Assembly (NCBI GenBank): GCA_977006965.1
Contig: OZ345365.1
Coordinates: forward strand, 620,001-684,000
From: Phymatolithon calcareum
Lineage: Eukaryota > Rhodophyta > Florideophyceae > Hapalidiales
Reading direction: 5' to 3'
Length of the DNA: 64,000 nucleotides
How positions within the stretch are numbered: the first letter of the stretch is position 1; each line of letters starts with the position of its first letter. The translations under genes were made by a program, and so were the position numbers. Below the pieces are notes generated by a model. That model ran no database searches, was not told where the DNA came from, and saw nothing but the letters and a program-made list of their open reading frames with translations. This document shows, in pieces, positions 20,947-32,141 of this stretch.

Positions 20947-22888
20947 TTAGTCGATATCTTTGAAGGTACACTCGAGCTTGTTCATGAGAGTTGGTACGAT
21001 TTCACCGAATTTGTCTTCCAGAAGTGTGGTACTCAATGGGGGAAAACGTCCGAAAGCCCATTTAATCGCCAATTGGCGGTGACGTGCTTTCGGTAGTCTG
21101 ATGATGGCGGGAGTAGACCCGGGAATATCATAAGGAATATTCCTCTTTCTGCTCGCCTCCAAGCCTTCTCCTTCGTCTTTAAAGAGCAGGTCCCTCAACG
21201 ATTTTGCTGAAAATCGCTGCTTAAGATAGGTTACTGCCGTCTCGAATAGGTCGTGATGTAACATTGATGATATGTCACGACACACCCATTGTAATTCCTC
21301 AACGTCTCTTTCTGTTGGGACTGCGAGCAAGCCCATTTTTCTTGTTCTGGCTCGTTCAAGCATTCGTAACGCTAGAACTAGTCTTCTGTCTTCCGCATTA
21401 TGTATGCGACAGAGAAGACGAAGTCTCGCGGTTCGATGTTTTGCGATTGGACCAAATACTTGTCCAAAAAAAGTCTTCTCCACGTCTGCAATAGCTGTTT
21501 GAACTCTTGTCGTCCATGGCGTCCGGTGCATGGCATATTCCCATCTTGGCTGTATCATGGCCTTGTATATCTTGATTGCTTTTAAGGGGCTGAGTCCCCG
21601 GGCTGTTACACCAAGGGATCTCAGCTGATACACTGCTATCTTGGCCTGTCGGATGCGTTCAAGCATTTTCTTGTCGGTAACGCCCTCACTCCTGAGTGAT
21701 ATGCCAAGGTATGGGACTTCTTTGACTTTTGTCAGCGTTTTCCCAGAAAGCTTGAATGTGGGTGATCTTGTGCCTTCGGAGAGAAGAACTTCGCTCTTCC
21801 CGGCTTTCGTGTTCCACCTCATTTGTCTATCTCTTGCCCATTGCGAAGAAATATTTAACAGTCTCTGTAGTCCGACTGGTGATTTTGCCGTTAGGAGCAC
21901 ATCGTCCGCGAAAAGAACTGCTGCCACGTCGGCAACATCCCTTGGAACTTGGCTTATTCTTTCTGCGAATTCGTCCATGAATAGATTATACAAACTTGGG
22001 CTCAGCGGGGATCCCTGAGGTACTCCCCTGTCGATTAGAAACCACTTTTGCTGGGGATCGCCAATCGTTGATACCCAGGACGGTGTCAAGAAAGCCTCGA
22101 TCATCTCGCATTGGTCTTGTGGTAGAACAACTCTCATTCGCTCTTGCAAGTACTTTCGTGGAACTGTGTCGTACGCTGCTGTCAAGTCCAATACTGCAAT
22201 ACATCCCTGCCCTCGGTTCTGTAGTTCCAGAGCCCTTAAGATTTCTAGCTCCGTGCTCTTGCCTTTTTGGAAACCAAGTTGGATTCTGTGGTTCTTGTAT
22301 CTTCGGCGGAGCATAATATCCAGTGCTGACTTAATAATCTTTCGGACTTGACTCAGTAAAGATATTGGTCGGAAATTTTTTGGATCGTCATGGGCTCCTT
22401 TCTTGTGCAGCGGGACTAAGAGAGCTTTTAGCCACGCTGTTGGGAGAACTCCACATCTTCCGCAGGCGGTCCACAGCTCAAAGACGAGGTCTGCACTTCT
22501 ATCCAGGTCAGCTTTCATCATTTCGGTCTTCAACTCATCCAGCCCTGGGGCCCTCTTGGTCGGAGCTTTGAGGAGTGCGTTTCTGATAAGGACGCGCATA
22601 TGCGAAGGGCAACGGAAATAGGAGGATCTTTGTCGCCATCCTCCTTCATCTCGGCATGTCTGGGACACGTGAGCAGTGAACAGTGTTTTGTGCAATGGAC
22701 GGCCAGTCATCTTGTTCCTTGACGTTCTTCTTGTCCTCATCTTCTGCATTCTAGCGATTTGCTCAATCGCCTTGGACCCATTCTTTTCTTCTACATCATC
22801 TAGGTATTCTTGATACTGCTGCCGCTTTCTTTTGTTCACCAACTTCCATATCTCTTTGCGGCATTCCTCATATCGCTGCCAAGCCTCC
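20947..22888 (-). CDS. N3 reverse transcriptase (nearly intact)
   Basis: The long frame starts inside the solo LTR sequence, so its first codons are not original; element-derived sequence begins near SEEAWQRYEEC at 22888. Domains: a basic N-terminal region (KRKRQQYQEYLDDVEEK), then RT with RAPGLDELKTEMMK, LDLTAAYDTVPR, GVPQGSPLSP, VLFADDVLLTAK and YLGISLRSEGVTD. A C-terminal domain follows (RLRLLCRIHNAEDRR, then KARHRQLAIKWAFGRFPP). The frame is uninterrupted for about 645 codons. A one-base loss near the end replaces the C-terminus seen in N2 with CTFKDID. No endonuclease is present because of 5' truncation, so it cannot move by itself, but catalytic residues are intact. Confidence 0.85.
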
Positions 22889-22893
22889 TCTGA

Positions 22894-23337
22894 TGTTGGA
22901 AGTGTGATTGCTTGGAGCTCTAGTCGCAAACACACTTCAATATCAAGGTATGATCTCGGTACACGTGTACACGTGTCAAGTCGAATGTCAAAGTGTCTCA
23001 GAACTTTGGATCAAGAAGATTGGCAGTGAAACGTGTCAGAGTATGATAAGAGTATGATAATCATACTCCCCTCACTCAGTAGATGATTCTTGATTTTTTC
23101 ATGTTACACGTGTCATATGATAGTATGACAAATTTGTTTAGGGTTAGTGTGTCTCCGTCGTCAATTAGGGTTTTTATCAATTCTGGTTGTGTTTTCAGGT
23201 CTATATAGTCTTGACATGAGGTCCGCCAAGTGAATAAACCAAGGAACTCATTCACTCACAACTCATCTTCTACTCAACCAATTCACTCCAACCAAAGTTT
23301 TTCCTTCACCTCATCTTATCCCTAACCTCCAACAACA
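22894..23337 (+). mobile_element. Solo LTR, family A, inserted in N3
   Basis: A 444-bp LTR running TGTTGGAAGTG to CCAACAACA, with 5-bp target duplications TCTGA at 22889-22893 and 23338-23342. It carries ACACGTGT motifs, a TATATAG box and AATAAA typical of family A. No internal sequence remains, so it arose by LTR-LTR recombination. Confidence 0.92.
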
Positions 23338-23389
23338 TCTGAATCCTGTTCACGAGCGGTGCACATTATGTGGCTTGTCCAATCATTCG

Positions 23390-24180
23390 CGTCCGACTGG
23401 ACGAAAGTCGGAACCTTTCTAACATTGCCTTCCACAAGCCTCGACATTTCTCATTTGCCTTCATCAGAATTGCGTAGTACCGTGCCAACGGCTCTTGCCA
23501 CGTCACCCTTTCTAATCAATTTCGGTGGGTTCTTTCGGAAGTGCCCTACTAACCATCTTGAGAATAATATTCTGTATCTGCTTTCTTTCATCCACACTGC
23601 TTGGTGCTCTAGATCATTCTTGAAATCGGTTTTTTCTTTGGCGGCGCTCTTCTGGCTGCTCCCAGCTCGGTGGAGACAGGATCTACTTTAAAGTCATTTG
23701 CTTTGATTAGTTCTCGAATCCAGTCAAGCGCTTTGGAATCTGGCTCCGCTCCAGCGTCTTCTTTCTCCTGCACTCTCTTGTTGATCACGTCCAGTCCGCG
23801 AATCTCCCATGGTTCAATTTGATGTAGCTTCAATAGTCTTCACCAGCACCGCACTGTCCAGTTTCCGAACAATACCGTTGCAGTGCATTTAGAATGTAGT
23901 TTGCATCCGAGGAAGCCGTGCCCACATCTTTGAAAGTCTATAGACATTTTAAATAATCTTGGAATAAAAAAGGGTCCATTTGGATTTCACTGCTCCTTTT
24001 ATGGGGTTCTATGTGTGCTTCGCACTCATAAACTGGCCTGATAAAGGCTTTGCAAAGCCTGAAACTAATCTCTGCGCTGTATCCTTTCCTCGTCGTTCCT
24101 AGGGTAGTCACAAGCCGCACTTTTTCGTTTGTGCTTTTGAATCCCTCCAGAGGCGCGTCATACGAATATCGTCTCGTCCA
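23390..24180 (-). pseudogene. LINE RT C-terminal relic
   Basis: Reading leftwards from about 24180: LGTTRKGYSAEISFRLCKAF and IRPVYECEAHIEP, the post-thumb region of a non-LTR RT. A charged linker (KLHQIEPWEIRGLDV) follows, and then RWLVGHFRKNPPK with DVARAVGTVLRN. It shows that the RW-x-GHF fragments in the inverted duplication are LINE-derived. Several stops are present. Confidence 0.6.
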
Positions 24181-24765
24181 TTGGCTTAGCGAGATATTTT
24201 GTGGTGCCTCTTTTTAAATTTCCTCACTATCCAGTCATCAGTATATTGCCCTAATTGTCTCACCACATCATATGATGAGACAGTAGAATGATCCGATCGG
24301 CGACTTGGTTCCGCGTTGACGTCTAATGTGTACTGCTGCTACGACTCTTGCTCTGTAATTCGCCACACTCGCTATATTGCGCCCGCTTTGGCCACCGACG
24401 AAATGATATCTTTGGAGATGACTCTTATGTGGCAGACAGGTTAATGTAGCGAAATATGTTGGCGAAGAGGCTCGACTAATGATATCATATTCTTTCCACA
24501 TAGAGAATCTCCTTTGCGCGCAGCTCACTCTCAATACTGAAATCATTGTATCAAATCCTCACTACTGAGCTTGATAGTCAGAAGACAGGCCTAATCTGCA
24601 CTCTCTATCTACATATATGATCGCTACCCCACTATAAGTAATGTCACTCTCATCTAAGTAAAGCCCTAATTTTCATTCTGTGCTAACAGGTTATGGACCG
24701 AGACAGATTCTAAATCTACTACTAGCCACCACGGATCATCCAAGCTCAAGTATCGCCTGGGGGGA
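24181..24765. other. No recognisable feature
   Basis: Unassigned sequence with no repeat or gene recognised. Confidence 0.3.
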
Positions 24766-24769
24766 CAGA

Positions 24770-25066
24770 ACGGCGCGGTTGAGATGCCTGAGATTTCTTT
24801 TCAACAGAGCTCCTTTGTGGAGAAAATCAGTTTTAGCGAAGTACTTTGGACACGGAGCTGTGGCTGAGCTCGTTGTGCTCCAACGCATACTACGGTGCAT
24901 GAAGATGGACCAAGAAACAGAATACGAATGCGAACGACTCACTCGAGCTCTGACAGGGAGAGAAACTAGGAGGCTAGTAGAGAGATAAATGTGAAATATA
25001 GCGAGAAGCTGCCCTGTTAGTCAAATTGAGGTTTTGGGAGCTTCTAAAATAAATCAACATATAACC
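24770..25066 (+). pseudogene. LINE 3'-end fragment (N1-type C-terminus)
   Basis: Encodes RTARLRCLRFLFNRAPLWRK, then SVLAKYF and AVAELVVLQRI, then YECERLTRALTGRET, ending at a stop (about 24988). The shared LINE 3' end TTGGGAGCTTCTAAAATAA follows. Same domain as at the C-terminus of N1, but a separate 5'-truncated insertion. Confidence 0.65.
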
Positions 25067-25838
25067 CCCCCTATCGCCTTGGAGCTCGACGAGAAACGGA
25101 TATTTATCCGTAGAAAAGGAGTGTCCACACTGTCGCCCAGTCAAAGGTTCATTCATGACGGACGCTCATTATTTAAGCTATTGCGATGGTTGGACAAATG
25201 AAGGGGTTAAACTGAGAAAACGCATCCTGATATGTATCCCTAGAGACAAGCCAAAAAATCGACCAGGATTTTTTTAATCGAATTTTATTTAAAAGCCCCT
25301 CCGCCGAATATGTGGGCACGGCTTCTTCAATTGCTACCTACCTTGTGTAGCTCACGAAAATGCACCATCAGAAATGCGGACGGTAAAACGTATCATGTCA
25401 GATACTCCAATCTCAGTTGCAGAACTCGTGCAAAGCTCGCCGTGGACGACCTGAGGTAGCGAGGAGACAGATATGTCTATATATTTTCGCGTCACATTTT
25501 GGTACTCGGTAATCCATTCACTGCGCTCGTTTGATAGCTGATCCATCAGCATATCGTAACGGCGCATGGCACGCATCGCAGTACTCGTGCAGGACCGTAT
25601 CGACCAAGGTTGTAAAACGCTTCTCTTGGAAAGGAGATCTTGGTTGGTGTTGTTGGTCTTCTCTTGCTACGGAGTTCTTATTCCGTGTTACAGGAATTTG
25701 CCACTTCCGGCGCCGTGGTCACCTCTCAGCTGCTTGATCCGCTTAGCGTAGCGTAGCATAAGTGTCGCGAAAGTGTCAGCACTGCTCCAGTGCTACATAT
25801 AAGGGACAGAACCGCGTGTGCTAAAACTGGTGGTGATT
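25067..25838. other. No recognisable feature
   Basis: Unassigned; short open frames on both strands only. Confidence 0.3.
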
Positions 25839-25839
25839 T

Positions 25840-25935
25840 TGATTAAAACTCCGCTGGGGAGAAACAAATATTGAGGCACACTTTGGAACTAGTGCAGTAA
25901 ACGATCTTGTTGCCCTACAGCGCTTACGAGGGTTA
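25840..25935 (+). pseudogene. Short LINE 3' fragment
   Basis: Nucleotide similarity to the PLWRKSVLGAY-to-VELVALQ coding stretch of N1 (ACTCCGCTGGGGAGAAA and then GATCTTGTTGCCCTACAG). Frames are broken. Confidence 0.4.
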
Positions 25936-26119
25936 GAACAGTCAGCCACACCGGTCACTACTACATAGAGCGGCTATGCATGATGAAGAATGTCTGCTAC
26001 TTTGCGCGGAGGAGAGCGCATAGCGGGGATGCCAAAATGAATAGTGCCGGGTGGATCTTACGACGGGAACGTTGGTGATCGCAACGGTGTAATGTGATCT
26101 CCCCGCCACCGGTCTTAAC

Positions 26120-26300
26120 CTTGATAGAGTATGATAAGTTTGCAACTCTAGATTCCAATAATTTTTTGGTTTCCCTTGTTCCCTCCTGGGTATCCACTGT
26201 TGGGGATCCTCAGAAAAAGTGGTTGGACAGGGGAGCACCCAAACGGTTCCCGTTGAATCCAAGCCCGTATAACTTGCTCATGGACGAGTTCGCCTAGATC
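26120..26300 (+). pseudogene. LINE RT fragment (N2/N3-like)
   Basis: Encodes PSWVSTVGDPQKKWLDRGAP, then NPSPYNLLMDEFA, matching the N2/N3 RT segment around GVPQGSPLSPSLYNLFMDEF with substitutions (the catalytic loop is altered). Only this about 180-bp piece remains. Confidence 0.65.
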
Positions 26301-27020
26301 GCCAGTTGGACTAAAAAGCTTTTTAGTCATTGCATCCAAATGGGGAAGAGACCGGCAAATCTAAAATTTAGAAACAAAAAGGAAGCCATTGACTCTGCAA
26401 CACGAGCGCTTTCCTATAGTTACAGAAAACTATATACAAGAGATTCGCAAGACGAGCATACGGTTTCTCACGTGCATTTCCTTACTTCATCGAATATACC
26501 ACTTGCGCGTAAAATCCAATCCTAGGAATACCAATTGTACGGTACGGAATTGGAGCACCACGAAAGCTTACGCGATATTATGATTTCCTTGTGCTCTTCG
26601 CAGAACACTAGAAAAGCTGCAGAACTCAATCGTCGATGTAGTTCGGCCAGCAAGAAAACAACAATCGAAGTTTGCTTCACAACGATAGCGAGGGATACGT
26701 TCCTTGGCCTCAGACCTCGACGAGGACATACTGGCTTCAAAGTTGCTCATCGCGAGTAACCACAGTCGTATGCTCAAGGTTGAAGCGACTCCAAAGTTGC
26801 TCATTGCGAGTACCCCTAGTGTCTAGTTTACTAACCACCTCAATTGAGGGGCGATTTGAAAGGTAAAAAAAGTACGTCAAAAGAATGCGAAACAGATATT
26901 TCGCGCCATATTTGGAACGGCGGGCTTGTGTGCTGCGTGAGCAGTAGCGCAACTACTACCTTAAAAGTGCGTCGTTTGGCAGTAGGAACGAAAATACGAT
27001 TTTAACTCAGAAGAAGTGGA
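26301..27020. other. No recognisable feature
   Basis: Unassigned. A short direct repeat occurs (CAAAGTTGCTCATYGCGAGTA near 26736-26758 and 26791-26813) in an otherwise featureless stretch. Confidence 0.35.
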
Positions 27021-27106
27021 CGTGCCATGTCACGAGGAAAAGACCCGCGCCAAGTGGTGAGCGCATCTGTGCACACTAAGGCAACATCGGTGACCAATAT
27101 CGCAGA

Positions 27107-29680
27107 GTGTTGCAGGCTCTACAGAGCCTTTTACAAGTCAAAAAGGTGAACGGCACGGTTCTGGAGGTACTCCTGAATGAAATCAATGGCCGCGTAAGCA
27201 CGTCGCTTCGCGTGAAATGGATCCTGATTCCGAAACTGACCGAAAAGACTAAGATTAAGAAACTCATGATTGTTAACGTCAAGGCAGGAAAGGTTAACGA
27301 AGGTGCTGCGTCCTCTGGAATGCTTGTATCGAATCCCAGCCCGCAAAACTCTGCGCCACATAATCCGGCTTACAGTACTCGCCAGTCTTCTTCGACAAAC
27401 GCCAGTTTATTCTCGGCAGTCGCAAACAGAAGCTCCCCAAAGGGGCACACAAACTTCGATCCAACCAGCAGAAGCTATGAACACCCTATTCCAGGCTCCC
27501 TCGCCTACGCCATGCAAGGCTCTTGCGACCAAGCGTCGCAAGAGAAAGTAGATGTCATCACATCGGACCGCGAACCCAGAGTTATTGCTCATAGGGTGCC
27601 TGGTATGAGCGACAAGCTCTATACCCGATTGGTCGCCGAATTACACGTCAGTTCTGGACATTTCGCACTCCAAATGGAGATTTCATATCGGAACATGGTA
27701 GTATTGGGCATCACACGCTCTATAATTGCTTTATGACCATGTTTCCGCAAGGCCACCTTTGAAAAATAGCTGCATAGACGTCCACGAAGCTGAAACGAAT
27801 CGGGCTGAAAGAGACTACAGTGACAGAGCTGGTTAAGTTTTTGGAATCCTCATCCTCATGACAAGATTTGAGTTCGGCGCTAAGACCAGTTTATGGAAGA
27901 CTACCAGGACGAACAAGTATATCCCGGATCCTTGTTTTTAAACACTGGGATGTCAAGAGACAGGTTCACCCTACACCTTCTGTGCATTACGTTCAGCATA
28001 CAGCCAAGTGAAAGAGGAAGCATGTCATCTGCGCAGTACCTCTAAGGGCTCGTTCAAGATTTTGTCGATGCCATAAATGAGCACCGAAAGCGCAATTTGT
28101 CGACGTCGGACCTCATTTGCGTGAATAAGTCCATATCTCGCTGATACGGCAACAGAGGACATTGGCTTGATTTCGGGCTACCTCAATACATCGCGATTGA
28201 CCGTAAACCGGAGAACGGTTGGAAGATACAAAACTCGGCATTTGGAAGAAGTGGGATAATGCTACATCTCGAGCGCGTTATAACCGCAGAAGACGAGAAG
28301 CAAAAGGATGTCGAAGACGAAATGGCCCAAGATACAGCAGTTTTACGCCGTCTTTTGGCCGCATACTCTGGCGCAAGACGCATTGTGTGTGCGGACTCAT
28401 ACTTCGCGAGTGTTGAATCAGCAGAGATGCTTCTTTGATTGGGCCTAAAATTCGATAGGGTCATCAAAAATGGCGACAAAGAAGTATCCGATGGACTACC
28501 TTTCAAGAATTGAGCTTTCGGAAAGGGGTCAATGTGTTTCTATGGTCCGAAAAGCTGTAAATGGTGAGCCGTTAATGATGGTTGCAGTATGGGTTGACCG
28601 GGATCGCCGCTATTTTATTTCGACTACCTCTACGCACAATCGTGTGCGTTGGCGTAAGCTTGAAGAAGGACCGTTTCGCGTTGAGCTGTCAGTGCCGCAA
28701 CCCGAGGTGTGCGAGACAAACTACTCCGCGTGCGCGCAAATCGACAAGCACAATCGGTGCCGCCAAGAGAGTTTGGATATTGAGAAGAAAGTCCATACCC
28801 TGGACTGGTCATTCCGCGTTAACACATCTCTCTTGCCACTTTGAGTGATTGAAAGCTGGCTTTTATTCTCCGCTGCCCATGCAGAGTATCAGCACATGAC
28901 GCAGCGAAGGTATTATGAAGTGCTGTTCGAGCAGCTCATCAATAACTCGTACTATTCGCGTAATACTCGTCGCCAGAACGCACCTTTGCCTCCGGGATCG
29001 ATGTCGAAACCCACTTAAACCCAACGAGAAAGAAACGGAAGACCACAGATGGCATGATGACTAATTTTGCTGTGCAAAACAACTCTAGGGTCTGCAAAGT
29101 CAAGAAGACGACCCTCGTGTGCTCGTCATGTAAAAGACTTGATGGTGCCGCAATATTCATTTGCGGAACGTCTACTGGCAGGAACTGTTGGATGGAGGTT
29201 TAGTTGAGATGGTTGAGATGATTGGGTTCGCTGTGAGATGTTCCTTGGTTTATTGAGTCGGGGTTTCAGATCCGGGTCTTATATAGGCCTCGGACTGATG
29301 TATGATACGACTTCTGATGCTCATTGGACTACTATCTGTGATTGAGTCAATCAAGTAAGAGATTGAATTGTCGACTGTGATTGATTCAATCAACGAAATG
29401 AGTGATCAACCAACAGTGCAAATGCCAATCAACTAAATGATTGAATTACTGACAATGACAAGAGCAATCAAGAACCTGATTGAGCTGCAATATTGTCAGT
29501 ATATATGATAAAAGACATGCTTTGATTCTATGATAACATATGAGAAATGGTTAGAGACTTATGACATAGGATAATGTGCACTGCGACAAGACCTCCAAGC
29601 AGTTACATTTCCAACAGGAACTGCTCCGCTAAGCATGTGGAAGTGATCCATGAGCTTGACGCTTTTGATGTGCCAGAGAG
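27107..29680 (+). pseudogene. piggyBac-like (DDE_Tnp_1_7) transposase, broken
   Basis: The N-terminal part (27107-27735) has VNGTVLEVLLNEINGR and IVNVKAGKV. The core is scattered over frames: FMEDYQDEQVYPGSLF, NTGMSRDRF, DLICVNKSISR, HWLDFGLPQYIAIDRKPENG, IQNSAFGRSGIMLHL, TAVLRRLLAAYSGARRIVCA and DSYFASVESAEML. MATKKYPMDYLSRIELSERG, VWVDRDRRYFIST, YSACAQIDKHNRCRQES and TLDWSFRVN complete it. A C-terminal zinc ribbon (CSSCK then ICGTSTGRNC) is cut by a solo LTR and resumes at 29622. Many frameshifts. The family catalyses cut-and-paste transposition at TTAA sites. Similar proteins, as I recall, are abundant in oomycetes. Confidence 0.75.
29186..29616 (-). mobile_element. Solo LTR, family B, inside the piggyBac-like relic
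   Basis: A 431-bp LTR (TGTTGGATGG to CATTTCCAACA as written on the + strand) with 5-bp target duplications GGAAC at 29181-29185 and 29617-29621. It has few decamer units, is more diverged than the copies at 45-60 kb, and is probably older. Confidence 0.92.
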
Positions 29681-29689
29681 TGAGTAGCT

Positions 29690-29984
29690 TTCATGGGCAA
29701 AAATTAAATGATATTCGGTTTCTCAATTGAGGGAAAATTTCTGTAAAGTAGACAATAGCCGGTCTCAAGAAGAAGCTGGAAACTGAAATTTCGCGAAAAT
29801 CAAGATGTATAATGCGATCACAGGAAGGTGTCGAGGCTCTTCAAACACTTTACGAAGCAGAGATCGGGAGTATTCTGTGAACCCTTCCAAATGCTAAACG
29901 GAATGCTGATCACTACGTGAGAGGCCGCTTTCGAATCCTGGGATGACTTTATAAAAATGAAGTACAAGAAACAGGATGGAAATG
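29690..29984. other. No recognisable feature
   Basis: Unassigned stretch between two transposon relics. Confidence 0.3.
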
Positions 29985-30750
29985 CACACTATACCCCACG
30001 AACGAATCGGACGTCCATCACCTACAGCGTGAAAAAACTTATGATGCCATTAATGCATTGAAAATAGTTAAGCTGCATGGTGTTGATGAAATCCCGGTCT
30101 AAATCTACCAAAACAGCTTTGCACCAAGGGATACAATCGTCGAAGTCCCGATAACCGTTTGGGAAGAGGAACAAGTACCTGAAGATCTTTCCGTTGGAGT
30201 CTGAAAAAGTATCATAAAAAAAGATCTATAGATGAGAGATCGAACTACAGGGTTGGTGGCCTTTTTCTGCATGCATTCAAGATTTTTCTAGGTGCGTCCT
30301 GAACAAGATTCTCCCACTCGTAGTACATCTCCTCCCCGAGTCACAATCTAGTTTTCGAATTTCACGAGGCGCACAAAACTATTCATGTATCCTTGCATGA
30401 TCGATTGACTACCTGCTACAAGAAGGAAGAATAAGCTCTGGCTACTTAGCAAGATTTCCGAGCTGCTTTTGCAGCCTGTGACATGATTTCTTACTTGAGT
30501 CACGACACGCATACCGCGTAACTTTGAAATAGGTGAGAATCACGAAAATAGTATACGACATTTCCACGGTCCCCTCAGACGGCAGCTTCCAGGAGGCAAA
30601 CTGGAGTATTCCCAAAACATAGACAGCACTCTATGCTTTATAATCGTTCTTGACTATATATCTAGAAAGCTCAATACCTCCTCACGGATCAGACTAACCC
30701 ATCGATAAGCTACCACAGTCTCGAATATGCAGATGATGTCGTACTAACAC
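29985..30750 (+). pseudogene. RTE/CR1-like LINE RT relic
   Basis: Decayed RT seen across frames: YDAINALKIVKLHGVDEIPV (the KNGKAPGxDGI region), VWEEEQVPEDLSVGV (the IWxxExVPxDW block), a QSxFR segment (the GFRxGRS region) and finally SLEYADDVVLT with the catalytic YADD (about 30720-30750). This is a different LINE lineage from N1-N3. Numerous stops. Confidence 0.6.
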
Positions 30751-31708
30751 GCAATCTGGTTATGAATAGGAACCAAAAATGCAAGTTCAGCCGATTTTAC
30801 GACAAGGGTTTTACATTTCTCTCTTTCACCGTCTATGTCTATTAGTATGATTGGAAAGATGATGACGAGCTTGAAACAAAAATAACTTTCTTCTCCCTTG
30901 AAAATTAACGACTGAGGCGATAGAAGGAGGAGAAAGAAGCGTTTTGGCGGAAAAGACACATTGATAGGTGATAATAAAAATCCATATTACGCCGTTATGA
31001 GAGAAAAATGTTCTTTTCCAACGGCGCTTTCAGCAATATCGTGCTCTGGCGAGAAATGCCTGCTGTGATGTTGGACAACGAACAATATGAATAACACGTT
31101 TCAGCACTCTTGGTCCTCTGCACTGTGCGTTGCTCAAAGTCAATTACACTGCAAGCTTGCTGCACAGTGCCGTGCCCGCCAACTGTCCGCCCTTCTTTCC
31201 CCTTGTTGATCGAAATCTAGATTTCAGAACTTGTACTGCACCATTATGATACATGATATTTAATCTGATTCGTAAACGGTTTCTTCTTTGTGAGAAAACA
31301 GAGTTTTTGGTGGGAGAACGTGTAGTACAAGAAAGGTAGAATGCTTATTCCCGGCCTTCGACCGACCGCGGAACCGCGCAAGTGCCCATGTACGACCGTT
31401 GACGCAGAGCTGCCTACCTTAAGTATTCTGCACGCGAACGTCTTTTACTCCGTACTTCAGTTCCTTCTACTGCTTGCTACTCAATGCCAGTGTATATAGT
31501 AATCTAATTGACCCCATATAGGACCACTGCCCCTGTGGCCCAGATATACATATAAGCCCCTTGTGGTCCAATTAATGAGAAATCTCCGCGCTTGTGGTCG
31601 AGACTCATCATGAGCCTGTACTGAGCACCGCCGTGCACGTCACCTGTACAGAGCGGACATGCGCCAAATATTTTACATTCTTGAGTTCGTGCATTTTTGT
31701 CGTATTCC
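30751..31708. other. No recognisable feature
   Basis: Unassigned AT-rich sequence; one 71-codon minus frame looks fortuitous. Confidence 0.3.
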
Positions 31709-32141
31709 TGTTGTTGGAGGTTATGGGAAGATTGGTTGAGGTTGAGAAGTTGGATGGTTGCGAGTTGTTCCCCGGATTTTAGTCCAACACGGTCTAGGAG
31801 CTTGCCTATATAGAACTTAAAATCAGATATAAAGTGGCTCTAACATGCTAGATCAATTGTGGGCCCTTAGTTGACGACGGAGACCCATTACCCCTAAACA
31901 AATCTATCATAGCGCTATCATATCGTATGACACGTGTAATATACCAAAATGCATCATTTTTGATGCTGAGTCATGAAGTATGATTATTGTGCTCCAATCA
32001 TGCTCTGACACGTGTCTTCTCCGATCTTACTATCTTAACATTTCTAAACATTTCGTCAAACTTGATGACACGTGTACCGAGATCACAACATTTGAATGAA
32101 GTGTTCTGTGCATTGATCACAAACCAGATACACTTCCAACA
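31709..32141 (-). mobile_element. Solo LTR, family A variant (A2), diverged
   Basis: TGTTGTTGGAGG to CACTTCCAACA, with TATATAG (about 31807), GACGACGGAGAC and several ACACGTGT motifs. It is most similar to the 3' LTR of element C (38105-38581). Flanks ATTCC and ATCCT are only near matches, so the target duplication has decayed or the ends have shifted. Confidence 0.75.

Larger units (their letters stand above)
20629..23357 (-). mobile_element. LINE N3, 5'-truncated non-LTR retrotransposon
   Basis: Target duplications GGTGCACATTAT lie at 20617-20628 and 23358-23369. The 3' tail at the left reads, on the minus strand, TTAAATTCAAAATTCAAAA followed by more A, identical in type to N2. The 5' end is truncated upstream of the RT domain, and a solo LTR (22894-23337) sits 20 bp from it. 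Confidence 0.9.

Noticed and set aside
22889-22935. N-terminal extension of N3 RT (first about 14 codons)
   Set aside because: These codons come from the solo LTR, not the LINE.
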